Assembly (NCBI GenBank): GCA_009746045.1
Contig: RPFO01000715.1
Span: forward strand, 285,449-349,448
Reading direction: 5' to 3'
DNA from: Mesostigma viride
Taxonomy: Eukaryota; Streptophyta; Mesostigmatophyceae; Mesostigmatales; Mesostigmataceae
DNA length: 64,000 nt
Below the pieces are notes generated by a model. That model was not told the DNA's origin and ran no database searches. It worked only from the letters and a program-made list of their open reading frames with translations. The position numbers were made by a program, and so were the translations under genes. Numbering within the stretch: position 1 is the first letter of the stretch; every line of letters begins with the position of its first letter. Positions 1 to 11,800 of this stretch are shown here, in pieces.

Positions 1-56
1 GTGGGTGGGTGGGTGGGTGGGTGGGTGGGTGGGTGGGTGGGTGGGTGGGTGGGTGG
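1..56. repeat. (GTGG)n microsatellite
   Basis: Pure GTGG tetranucleotide array at the window edge, continuing to the left. It lies in an intron of, or upstream of, the GUF1-like gene. It is not a plant or algal telomere repeat (TTTAGGG type). Confidence 0.95.
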
Positions 57-270
57 GGCTCTTTTGTCACCTTATGGAGGTAATTCCAGGAAGCGTGGGG
101 TGGAAGACCCTGGTGGTGCCATCACGCCCCAAGACGATATGGGCTGACCGACTAGCCATTAATTAATAAACTAACCATAGACTTGACGATACGTGATTTT
201 TTGAAACGGAAGGGAGTGACAATATGTGCTACATGGTGTCGTGGTTTGGCAACCTTACCCCCGCCTACAG

Positions 271-3200
271 TGACCGCGTCCTGCTCAAGTACCGCTTCCC
301 GCTGCGGGAGGTCGTCATCGACTTCTACTCGCGGCTCAAGTCGCTCACGTCGGGGTTTGGGTCGTTTGAGTACGAGGATGCCGGGTATGCCGAGTGGAAA
401 GCGGATGACGTTTAGGGAGCCTCCGTTGCACAACCTATGTCATGCCACCGCTGCCGGTTCATGTCCAGCCCACTGTAGTACAAACCTCCTCTCCCAGAAA
501 TGCATGTCTGGGTAGAAGCTGCCAGTTTTTGCTCACTAGCGTCAACTGTTACTACTAGTTGTTATATACTAGTACTACTATATATATAGACATGCCCCTC
601 TCACCTCCGTAACTTATCATTCTCAATGAATGTATAGATATATAGTAGTACTAGTACTATGTATAATTACACTAGTAGTGTATCGTGTACTACCCTCTCT
701 GGTACTATCCTCTCCTTGTCGTACTCTGGTATTACCCTCTCCTTTGTCTACTATTACTCAAGATGCATCCGCTGAATTTCAGACATAATGGCACTGATCT
801 TCGATGAGGAGTTTTTTCCCCGTGGGGACATAATGGCACTGATCTTCGATGAGGAGTTTTTCCCCGTGGGGCTCTACCTTGGGCAGCCTTTGGAGGAGTC
901 ATCCCCTTTAGCCGCGAAGCTAGAGCAAGTCCTTGTAGCACGCCATCAACTTGGGATGCCGTGGACTTGTGACCCGTCCTGTTTCGTCAGGAACGTGGCA
1001 AATGCAAGGCCAAGCTGCAGACATATAGTGAACTAACATACTATAGCATGAGCCGCATTGCCGGCTTTCTCACTCCCTTTCCATTGTGGCACGTGTTTAC
1101 ATAGCAACTATTTAGGGCTGTAACACACATGTTTACATGGCAACCGCGTGTGCTTGCGTCCGCACCAGCCGGCAAGTATATCCCCACTGAAGCATATGCC
1201 CATGTTTTGCAGTATCCCAACTTCGTATTGAACGCAGTTTACGGTCTTGAAATGGTTGTTCTTGCGTCCGCACGCCCGCAGCTACGTCCCGGCGGACGTC
1301 GTGCGCATGGACGTCCTCCTCAACGGTGAGGTGGTGGACGCGCTGGCTTCCGTTGTCCACCGCAGCAAGGCGCAACGCATGGGGCGCGAGATCGTGGAGA
1401 AGCTGCGCGGGATGCTTTCCAGGTGGGTGTTCGCGCTTGTCCAAGTAAGGGTGGCAGGGCATGCTGTCCAGGCGAGGCGTGGCTATTCATCAATAGTGGT
1501 CGTCTCCTTGATAGTAATGCTAGAAGAGATAGCAGTAGAAGAGATAGTACTGCGCGGCTACAGACCTGGGATGGCTTCAAGACGGTGCAGCATGCGGTCT
1601 GGCTGGTTCATGCGTAGCAGCCCGGGCTCAATTGATGTACCCTGCACATGAGACCAATTCGCTCTCTTGCTGTAGTAAAGCCAAGTCGGTGAAGTCGTTG
1701 CCAGGCGGCGTGTGGATGCGTTGGGCGTGTGGCTGACCACGGATCCTCCCACTGCGGTCATTGCGGTCATTGCGGTCATTGCGGTGAATCGCGGTGTGCG
1801 GACTGCGGCCACGTCTCTCTGTGATTATGGTGGACTATAAGGTGTATGTATGGTGGACTATAAGGTGTATATATGGTGGACTATAAGGTGTATATATGGT
1901 GGACTATGAGGTGTATATATGGTGGACTATAAGGTGTATATATGGAGGGCTATAAGGTGTATATATGGTGGACTATAAGGTGTATATATGGTGGACTATA
2001 AGGTGTTTATATGGTGGACTACATTACGGGGCTCTGCGGTGCTGTGTGAGCATCCGCGCTGGCCCCCATGCTGGCCCCTATGCTAGGTTATAAACGCTCT
2101 CTGCCATACGTGAAGCTGTGGTGGCATCCACGCTATACCCCATGCTGGCCCCCATGCTGGCCCCTATGCCAGGTTATAAACACTCTCTGCTACACGTGTT
2201 GCTGTGGTACCATCCACGCTATACCCCATGCTGGCCCCCATGCTGGCCCCTATCAAGGAGACAACCAGCGCAGGCCTAGTAAATTTTAATGGGAACATAT
2301 CTTCGTTGGGAGTACATGTAGCACATATCCCTGAGAAGGGGCGTATGGCTTTTAATACATTCTGGGCTACTTCTTGCAAGGGTAGGGTGTAAACTACACC
2401 TGCTCTGGGTGCACAAAATGCACCTGCACCACTATGTATTCCAGCGCAGGCCTTGCTGGGTTGTAAAAACTCTCTGCTTTACGTGTTGCTATGATCGGTA
2501 CCGCCCCGTGGTAGTTTATGATACCTAGCATACTACATGGTACTCTTTTCTGCTTCCTATTGATTGTGTCGTATCCTACAACACCCAATTACCGAAGTAA
2601 AATAATCTGCGATGATGGTCTGCTTGATGGTCTGCTTATCGTCATAATCCGCGGCTTATCTTGATTTGCGTGGTGCTGCCGCAGGCAAATGTTCGACGTC
2701 GCCATCCAGGTGGCGGTCGGCGGCAAGATCCTCGCAAGAGAGACGTGAGTGTTCCTAGTACAAAAGTGGCATAGACGGGGTGGCATGAGGCTTCCTGATG
2801 TGGAATTTCCTTCGTGGTGTGGGCATTCACTTTCGAATACATAACTTTTCAGCAACAGGCACGCAGTTTCATGCATTGGAATCTATGAACTTTGAAAGGG
2901 TTGTGTAAAACTTCCCACCGCTGAACCCCGGATGCCCCACCCTGCTGACTTTAGAGGGCAGCAAGCCGCACTGTGCTGCTGTTGCAAATGCCAGCATATA
3001 CCTGGAGTCACCGTTTGCACACGGCTTACGCTGTTGCGTGACCCAGTGAGCAGTACTACTACTCACATTCGCCCCCATGGGTCTAGCGGTTAGGTTTGCT
3101 CCACTGATATATATTGGGGAATTTCAAACACACTTGCACCGCTCTCCTGTAAAGAGCTTTTTCGCAGTTGGGCTAAAGTTTGGATGCCTTTGGATCAAGA

Positions 3201-3521
3201 GACCCCTATAGGACTTCGAGAAATCGCCCGAGAGGTTTTGTGTTTGAATTCAGTATGGTATCAAAATTTTCACTTCCACCATCATGTGATTCATGATAGT
3301 CTTCTGACGTTCTGACCCTCGTGCACGCGGTACGTGGCGCCTGCAGGCTGTCTGCGATGCGCAAGAACGTGCTGGCCAAGTGCTACGGCGGCGACATCAC
3401 GCGCAAGCGCAAACTGTTAGAGAAGCAAAAGCGCGGCAAGAAGCGCATGAAGCGCATCGGCAACGTGGAGGTGCCGACCGAGGTGTTCCACGAGTTCCTC
3501 CGCTCGACCACATCCACTTAA
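271..3521 (+). CDS. GUF1: GUF1/LepA (EF4)-type translation factor, 3' part, four exons
   Basis: C-terminal part of the ribosome-associated GTPase GUF1 (bacterial LepA/EF4), which acts on back-translocation in organelle ribosomes. Exons: 271-384, 1282-1422, 2685-2744, 3347-3521 (TAA). All junctions are GT-AG and phases agree across every junction. The exons read [20 protein letters not shown], then [10 protein letters not shown] joined to [20 protein letters not shown], then [21 protein letters not shown], then [20 protein letters not shown] and [14 protein letters not shown]. This is the EF-G domain V-like part and the LepA-specific C-terminal domain. The EDAGY and [14 protein letters not shown] wording is closer to mitochondrial GUF1 than to plastid or cyanobacterial LepA (from memory of the family). 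The GTPase domain lies before the window. Introns hold a 23 bp VNTR, an ~80 bp tandem repeat and a small retroposon. The first donor is inferred: reading on past 384 gives six residues absent from homologues before a GTTTAG donor. Confidence 0.9.
1829..2022. repeat. 23 bp minisatellite, about 8.5 copies
   Basis: Unit GGTGGACTATAAGGTGTATA plus TAT, repeated eight times and a part with few mismatches, inside GUF1 intron 2. Confidence 0.95.
2050..2259. repeat. ~80 bp tandem repeat, about 2.6 copies
   Basis: Each unit contains CATGCTGGCCCCCATGCTGG, then a TTATAAAC.CTCTCTGC stretch and an ACGTG stretch. A diverged part of the unit (about 2454-2500) continues after the retroposon at 2278-2440, so that element landed inside the array. 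Confidence 0.85.
2278..2440 (-). mobile_element. 5'-truncated retroposon (3' end of ORF1-only family) with 13 bp TSD
   Basis: 163 bp insert flanked by the direct repeat CCAGCGCAGGCCT at 2265-2277 and 2441-2453. Read on the minus strand it ends in a hairpin region (2301-2318) and an AT-rich tail. The body matches the 3' UTR also seen at 15.3, 55.3 and 56.3 kb (TAGCACATATCCCTGAGAAG on the plus strand). It inserted into the ~80 bp tandem array in GUF1 intron 2. Confidence 0.85.
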
Positions 3522-3849
3522 TCCTCCCATTGGGAGGACGTTGTTTCCAGTTTACACTATTGAATAGCGTAAACTGGATGCAACGCTAGTTACCCAACAG
3601 CATGCAAACTTATGTGGATCTGCCACAGATTGATGAGGCACCTGGTCAATAATACACTCCATTAATTTATTGAGCTTGATAACTTGCATGGCCAGCTGGC
3701 ATAGAAGCACGTGGGCAAGGACTCGTGTTACAGTGCTGTGTGCATGCATCTGGACAGCTAACATGTTGTTGTCGGTGATTCGGTAATTCAGATTGTGCAT
3801 TGAGACAATTTTAGCTATTTGTTACCGGTGAACATTCATGCATGTCCGT

Positions 3850-4380
3850 TCATGCAGTCAGGTAGACACCTCGACCTCGGTCTGGCTGGCCCCCAGCGGC
3901 TTGGCCAACCGGGGCGGCATATCCTGACCTGGCCTGGCCCCAAGGGCATTTTCCTAGAAAGATTAATTGGTAAACCTGCCATGAGCTATTAATTAATTAA
4001 TTAATTAATTAGTCTCGTGCTCCCGTTGGGGGGGCCATGAGCTATACACAGCAGTTGCTGGCCGACCTAGTGGTTCCAACTAAGTTTGAACACCGCATTC
4101 CCCCCCTCTCCCTTGCTTGGACTGCTATGCAGAAAAAGAAGAGGTGGCAGATGATTGTCGAGGCTCACACGCCAGCCATTGTGGGCAAGCGCACCCCCCC
4201 CAGGAGGAAGGGGCGCTTTGCTGAGTAGAGTAGCTAGGATTTTCTAGATTAGCTTAGAGGACGCTTAGTTAGGTTACGCGGCTTTGCTCTCCTCCATCCA
4301 GCAAGCAAGGGAATACGTGCTACGTGATCTCCCAACGGAGTAATGCTATAATTTAATTTTAATTTTCAATTCATGCATGT
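3850..4380 (+). mobile_element. LINE family A fragment (RT C-terminus and 3' UTR)
   Basis: Matches the C-terminal end of the LINE ORF2 copies at 20386-21048 (minus) and 61089-61845. Readable pieces are LADLVVPTKFEHRIPPLSLA, then MQKKKRWQMIVEAHTPAIVG and a basic end. The 3' UTR follows, with TCTCCCAACGGAG at about 4329-4340 and a TTTAAT-type tail to about 4370. It is interrupted at 3990-4034 by a 45 bp insertion. Not functional. Confidence 0.85.
3990..4034 (-). mobile_element. 45 bp hairpin-plus-tail retroposon insertion with 11 bp TSD
   Basis: The target duplication CCATGAGCTAT sits at 3979-3989 and 4035-4045. The insert is only (TTAAT)n-type tail plus the terminal hairpin region, read on the minus strand. 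The related LINE copy at 61500 reads straight through here (CCATGAACTACACCC), so it gives an unoccupied version of the site. Confidence 0.85.
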
Positions 4381-5805
4381 GCCTCCATTAGCGCCCCACG
4401 GGAACTCAAGGAATATGCTGGCATGGTCTGGCTAGCTTTATTCTGATTTTCTGATTTGGCACGCCGCAAAGGTGAAAACCATTTGCGTTCAGCGCCGGTC
4501 CGCGGAAAACGCGATCTGCAAATGAATCCAGGCCGAAATCGAACTAGGGACCGCTCGCACCAATTTTTGCTGACTATAGGACGGGCGCTTTATGCATATC
4601 ATCCGTCTGCAGATGCTGTTGCATGCCGGTGCCGGCAGTGGTGGACTGCCGGGGCCGGGCTGACTAGCGGCGCCAACTAGCGGCCATGCATATCCTTCCC
4701 GCGCTGAAATCATTGTGTTTGCAGCTACTAGCTCTGTGGCCTGCCCACTTGTGGCAGTGAGAGAAGCTAGGGCGCCAGGGCTCCCTCCTCGTAGTGTATA
4801 GGGGTTGAAGGTTCCTTTATTCTGTACATTGGCACCCAAGTGATGCAGTCACGTGTGCTAGCAACGTCCGTCATAACTGCAGCTAGCAACACCAGCTAGC
4901 TTCTTGTAAATAATGCATGCACGCATGTGATCGACCATGAACTCAGTACATGTTGCTGGCTTTCGCAATAGAAACTAGATTCAGTTCAACTGAAGTTCCT
5001 CAAAATCAGTCGGTACTGATGATAAACACTATCAATGAGACAACACTATCATAATGAATTCGTTCATAAGAGACAGCTGTGTATACAAGTATATCGCCGT
5101 ATGCCACTTGTATCATATATGAAGTCATTGAAAATGATAAATTACGGGAGTGAGACAGGCGACAGAATTAACACCATGAGGATATTCGTGCCACTGTATG
5201 CATGCGTGCCAGCCTCGACTCCCTCTTAGTGTGTACTTGCAATCCATGGGGCGGAGAAACGAAAACCAGTTGGCTGATGTCCCAGATTCATATGCATGCG
5301 CAGGAGTCTAGACCCTGGTCTAGTAGACTACATAATAATTACTTTGGGCTGACAGCAAATGTTAAACCACAAATATCCCAGAGGAGCAGGCGATAGAAAA
5401 GCAAGACGACGTACTTACATAATTATTAGCAACTAGTGCAGGGCAAGTGGAGCAAGTGCAGACTTGGCCTGGTAAGAAACGCAAGGCGGAGTTCGATGAT
5501 CGACTCATGTAGGAGCCGACCTCAATGTTGTAAAAAAAATTCCCATGTATACTTTAATTGCGACTGCTGGCAGGCAACATGCAGCTTGCTCGTTGGCATC
5601 TTCTATATTGTCATGAAGATGAGGCCGGCTACAAGCTAGCGAGCGGAAACATTATATTATATTAATGTGGTTGTCCAATGAAGTCCAGCTGTACATCTTA
5701 TGCCTATGCCAAGTCATATGTCAAGGAAGGATAATCTTCGAGCTCTTCGCCCATCGGAGCTAGGGATCGCTTGTTGCCCCTGATGTATTTTTGACGTCGT
5801 TGAGC
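4381..5805. other. Intergenic region upstream of tRNA-IPT
   Basis: No gene recognised. Contains only short open frames without family resemblance. AT-rich stretches occur at 4330-4370 and 5645-5670. The promoter of the IPT gene must lie at the right end, but I see no distinctive element. Confidence 0.5.
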
Positions 5806-8800
5806 ATGGGCACACAGTCGTTTATCACGGGCACTAAACCCGGCGTTGTCGTGGTGCTGGGGGCGACTGGCATCGGGAAGTCGAGGCTGGGAGTCGACAT
5901 TGCGGCTAGATTAAATGGCGAGGTCATCAATGCAGATGCAATGCAGGTAAGAGAGGTTGCTCGAACACCAGGCGTGCACATGTTTTGCGCGGCCGGTGAC
6001 TTGTCATCTACTTATCATGTCGCTGAAATAGCCACACTTGAGCCTGGCTATATACCTGACATGGCCAGGAATTCTTTTGACATTGCGCACAGCATGTGGA
6101 ACTTGATCAGTGCAAATCTCATTCGCTTTCATCTCGAAATTGAACCGTTTCCTTTGCAGATATACGAAGGGCTTGACATCACCACAAACAAAATTTCAAC
6201 GGAAGAAATGGCAGGTGAGCTGGACATAAGCCAGCAAGGAAATTACATGCCATGAACTTGTTGCGGGTACTCTGCCTTTGCGTGGACGGCCAAGCATTAT
6301 AGTGTGCCATATGCTCTCGTGTTCCACAATTCTCTCGCTTATTTGGTCAGAGTGGACCGTTTGGCTGACCATGGGGCACATCTGTTCTCACTTAGAATCC
6401 ATACTAGAGAGTTATCATGTTATAGAGTTATCATCATAGTTATCGTATTATATTATCATAGTTATCATTTAATAGAGTTATCATCTGTTCTCACTTAGAA
6501 TCCATACTAGAGAGAGTTATCATACTTCTCATAAGGTTGTTTTCCAGCCAAGGTCCACTTGTTGAATTCCCCCGTGCTGCGTGATTATCTCAACCTCGTC
6601 CTTTGGCTTAACATGATGATGAAGTCCGTTGCGAGACACAGTATTAGTAAAATTAATGTCAGTCTCTATCTTTATTATTCTGACGTTAATAATGCGAGGG
6701 CTGCGTCCTGAAAGCCTGTGTATAGGAGACAACCTGTATGACTGTGCATCCATACGCCCATCGTATCTCTGATGTATAAGTATTGAATATCATAATTACT
6801 TACATCAGAGTGAAGGCACCCAATCAAACATAAACAATCTCCCTCATGTATATTAAAAACTATAATTACTTACATCAGAGTGAATGCACCCAATTATCCA
6901 TAAACAAAGTCAACGCTAACAAGAGATACCACGACAAAATAACTACAACTAGCCGGCATGGGACACTCCACATCCCTGATATATATGTATTGGCTTCACT
7001 TATCCATAGGCAGACGTTCTGTGTGTGGAATTAAGGCAGTACATAAGGAGTCACGGGGTTGAATGTAGTCATGAACATGGGACGCAGGTGAGCAATTGAT
7101 CTGGACTAACTTGGACGTAACTTCTTCCCATCCTGAGGCTGCTCCCCTGTGTGCTGTTCCTTTGCGGCGCAGGCGTCCCTCACCACCTGCTGGGTGTGGT
7201 GAACACGTGCCAGGAGTGGACGGTGATGGACTTTCGCGACGCAGCTGTCAAGGTAAGCCTGTCTTTTATTTGGGGGCGTTTGATATCTAAACCTCATCAT
7301 AAGAAAACAGTGCTCATTACTTTTTTCCATCCACTGTAACAGACGTGCCCAAGGCAACATGTCTTTATGAGTCCATGAACTTGGCACTCGCGCCAATCAT
7401 GGCAAGGATTTTGACCTTGTTTAGGGTTGTGCTGGGAGGGTTGTTTAGGGATGTGCTGGTTTCGTCCCATGCCCGGCAGGCTGTATCCATTCTTGTCCAG
7501 TGACCAGTCATCGCTTTCTCCCGCACATCCTGGGGACTGGGGTGGCATCATATTCACTGGGGGGTGGCATCATATTAACTGGGGGGTGGCATCATTGTCA
7601 CCGGGCGCCACAGCCCTCCCACCGCCCCCGTTCTCCCCAACCCACACGCGCACACACACGCATGTGTAAGGATGCGCCTGTCCTCGCCATACAATATGAA
7701 TTCGAAACTTAAAGGAGGAAATTGTACACGTTTCAAAAACCTGCGAGTCAAGCATATGTTCTTCCGTTTTCAAGTTGGCGTATGGCACAGCTGGGTATGG
7801 CAGTGTGCACACATTTGGACGCGCTTGCTCAGAGTACATGTACTGCACTTCATCAAGTGTAACCTCAAAGTAATATACGGCACCAAGTACAGTTATAGTG
7901 AACTGTTGTCGCCAGTGGTGTGTGCTGTGACTTTGTTTTTGGCTGGCCCTTTGCCATATTTTCTCCCAATTTTTACAATGTTTAATGGCTAAGACCCAAA
8001 GTTGAAGAACTGTTCTGCTCCCTATTTCCCAGGTGATCGCTGACGTCATCTCCCGGGGCAAGCTCCCTGTGGTGGTGGGCGGCTCCAACTACTACATCCA
8101 GGTACGCCCAGCTGCTACAGTTACCCTAGTATGTGCTGCATTATTACTCTGAAATTGCTCTCTCCGGGTACATCCCGCTGCAAGGCTGAGTTGGCATCAT
8201 CCCAATCTACTCGGCCACAATAATGCCCAGCTGCCATCCTGGTTCAGTCAATAATGATGGGATTTCAACAGTGACGATGCTGTGGGGGGGGGGAGGGGGG
8301 GCTTGAATGGACTTTTCTATATTGCTCTGGTCAAGTGGCGAGACATGAGTGGCCTCGTCTGACAACGGCCCGTATTGCCGTTTCTGCTGGGTGCGCTCCA
8401 TGGGTTTCGAGTACGGTTTTCTTTTGAGGTTGGCTTGAGTATGGTTTGACCTTGGAAACCTCCCCCTCGTCGCCTCATGCCTTGTGCCCCACTTGGCCCC
8501 AAGCGGATCTCTGCTCCCATAGGTGCCTTGTTGTGTGGCCACGCCTTGTTTCAACGCTTCGCACGGGTGGCGCCGATGGTTTGGGGCCACTGTGCACAAC
8601 AAAACATTTGTTAGTATATGCTGACCCTCGGCGTGCACGTCAACTGTGGGTCGTACAGTGACCTTCTGTGAGCAAGCTGTGGAGAACTATGTGCGACGAT
8701 GTGAGCCATGCGGTACTGCATGTTTATTTATAGCGAGTTCAGGCAGTTACAACTGGTGTGGTCCATGCGGTTTTCGTCGAGCTGGATGTCGTCTTCTTTT

Positions 8801-11800
8801 TCTTGTTCCCTCATCAGAACCAGTCCTTAATGACCTCCCAATGAATACAAGTAATGGATAGATACTAAACCAGTCCTTAATGACCTCCCGATGAATACGA
8901 GTAATGGATTGATACTTAACCAGTCCTTAATGACCTCCCGATGAATACGAGTAATGGATTGATACTAAACCAGTCCTTAATGACCACCCGATGAATACGA
9001 GTAATGGATTGATACTTAACCAGTCCTTAATGACCTCCCGATGAATACGAGTAATGGATTGATACTAAACCAGTCCTTAATGACCTCCCGATGAATACAA
9101 GCAATGGATTGATACTACACAACATGGCAGTCATGGGATAACCATACAAGTGCCGGATGATTCCTTACCTGTGTGTTGTGTTCCTTGGTCATCATCGCAC
9201 CCATGCGGCCGCCCTGCGACTTGCATCCGCGCCCGCACATCCTCCCCTCCAGTCCCTTGTGGGCGAAGTGCTGCTGGACGACTGGCATGCGCCAGCTGGC
9301 ACGCGGGACGACGCGGGCGGCAGCAGTAGCACCAGCCATCCTGCCCCGACCCTCGACGGTGCTGGAACCGCATCTGGGCTGGATGCGATGGATCATGATG
9401 GCATGGGCCCCCGTCGCATATCAGATCTTGATGCCCCGCATTGCTCGGCCCTGCATCGCATGTCAGATCATGGCGCGGCAAATATTTGCAGCCCCCTGGA
9501 TGAAGGGAGCAACATGGGGACCTGCCAGGGGGGGCACCCTGCCTCCCTGATGGCTGGCCCCCTTCAGGATGGAAGCGCTCCAGACGTTAAGGGAGTGTTG
9601 GAGGTCGGGGAGGGCATGGCTGCTAGGGCACAAGAAGGCATCGCTGCTTCCGCCGGCAATGGATCTCAAGCTACGACAGCAAGGAGCCGAGGAGACTACA
9701 TGGATGGCAGCGGTAGTGGTCTAAGGATGGCCATGGGGCAAGTCAAGACACAGCTTGAGCCTTTTCACGATGGGGGCTCCCATGGAGTACCATCGAGGCA
9801 TATCAGCCCGTCGGCCCTAGCGCGTGTCACCGGGACCTCGGGCGATCCTTGTCACCCCAGGGACGCCCCTCCTTCGCCCAGCGGTGACGCCACTCCCTGT
9901 TCGCCCAGGGCTAAACTCCACGCGCAGCTGGCCTGTGTGGACCCCGTCATGGCGGCACGGCTGCACCCCAACGATGTGCGGCGCGTGGCGCGTGCGCTGG
10001 AGATATTCGAAAGCACAGGGCGGCGGCCGAGCGAGCTGTTCCTGTCGCGCGGCACGGCCCCGGGGGGTGCCATGGGGGGCGGGCGGGGGCTTCGGTACGA
10101 CTGTTGTTTCCTGTGGGTGGACTGTGCCGGCGATGACGAGGAGTCGGACGATGTTGCCGTCGACGCAGATAAGGGGGGTGTGGCGGGTGGGGAGCAGGGC
10201 ATGGCGGGCAAGCGGGCAGGAAAGGGGGGGAAGCAAGGGGGCAAGAATAAGAGGAAGGTGGCCGGTGGGGGGGCGAGAATGGGGACGGGGATGGGGACGG
10301 CCTGGCAGTATTAGAGGACAGGCTGGGCCGGCGCGCAGAGTCCATGCTCGCCCAAGGACTGCTGCGGGAGATCGCTCCATTGCACCTTGTGTCTGCGGCG
10401 GCGGCGTGTGGTGCCGTCTCAAGTGGTGCTGCCGCTGCTGCTGCCAGTAGTCTTGCTGCGAATGCTCCCGTTGGTGCTGCCGCGCCGGTCAGTGGTGACG
10501 GTGGCCCTGCAGCTGCCAGTGACGGTGTGGCTGTGGTGGATGCGGCCGCAAGTGGGGCTTTTGCGGCCGCAAGAGGTGCTTCTGCGGATGCAAGTGGTGA
10601 TGCTGCGGCGGCTCCAGCCGTAGGGCAGGGAGGCGCCAGCATAAGACATGGAGCGGCCGCTATAGGGCATGGAGCGGCTGCTGCAATAAAGATAAACCAA
10701 GGAGCGCCGTCCATAGGGCGAGAGGTTCCAGCTGTCGGACCCGGAGGTCCCATACTTGGGCCAGGTGGATCCCCCGCACAGGCGCCGGGTGGGGTGGCGG
10801 AGCGCAGCAATTTCACGCATGGGCTCATGCAGGCCATCGGCGTGCGCGAGTTTGCCGAGTTTTTCGCCGCCGCCGCACGTCACGGGGAGGTCGGCGTGGC
10901 GCGCGCTCTGGCCCTGCCCGCTGGTTGTCCGAGTGTCTGCGCGCGGGAAGCTGTTTCGAATGGGGCTGTTTTGAAGGAAGCTGTTTCAAATGGAGATGTT
11001 TCAAAGGGAGCTGTTTCGAGGGAAGTTGTTTTGAGGGAAGCTGTTTCAAAGGATGTTGTCTCGAATGATGCCTTGAAGAGTAGTGCCCTGAATCATGATG
11101 CTTTGATGGGTGATGCCTTGAAGGCTTTCTGCCCGCCCGCCTGTCCTGTTCCTCCTGCTTCCACGTTCGAGGGTCACGAAGACGTTGGTGGCAATCTCCC
11201 CAGCCCTTCCGATAGGTCAGACGTGGGTGCTAACCTGCCAGGTGGCAAGGGCACGAGGGACGGTGGGAAATTGAGGCATGGCGCAAGCGTGGGCGGTGCG
11301 AGAGATGGGTGCCTTGCGGGTGGCAGCGGCCAACCGTTGGGGGAGTCTTGTCACGCTGTCGACGTGGAGCGCATGGATGCGGAGCTGCAGGGCCTCCTGC
11401 GGGCGGCGATGGAGGCGTTGACAGTGAACACGTGCCGCCTTGCGCGGCAACAGGTGCGTGCCTTTGGGTAACTAGGTGGGTGACTGGGTGGGCATGAATC
11501 CTCATGCGCTGTCATGTGTCTGTGTTGCTGTGTTTATGCGTGTTTGTGTGTGCGTGTTGCTGTGTTTGTGTGTGTCTGTGTGAGCGTGCGCACATGTGTG
11601 TGTGTCTATGTGGGTCTGGGTTGTAGTCTGATTTTGGATAGCCACTTTGATTACCGCACATGCATGGTTTCAATTTCAAGGAAAGGGGTGTGTGGTGTGT
11701 GTCGGCGTGTTGCGCCCCATGGCATGCGTGCCTGTGTGTATGCGGGCCAAAGGGGTCATCTATGGTCGTCTACAGCTTGGTATGACCGATTCACCGTGTG

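Noticed and set aside
1-56. Telomere
   Set aside because: GTGG is not a known algal telomere unit and coding sequence follows immediately.
183-515. 110-residue plus frame over the first GUF1 exon
   Set aside because: Wrong frame; the GUF1 frame is the one ending at 384.
4500-4600. tRNA-like stretch on the minus strand (AGTTCGATTTC resembling a B box)
   Set aside because: No complete cloverleaf or anticodon stem could be drawn; a SINE head is possible but unsupported.
7570-8088. 172-residue minus frame over IPT introns 3 and exon 4
   Set aside because: Antisense shadow spanning a known exon and intron; no resemblance to a protein family.
9817-10837. Antisense frames of 130-296 residues over IPT exon 5
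   Set aside because: Shadows of GC-rich coding sequence; no family resemblance.
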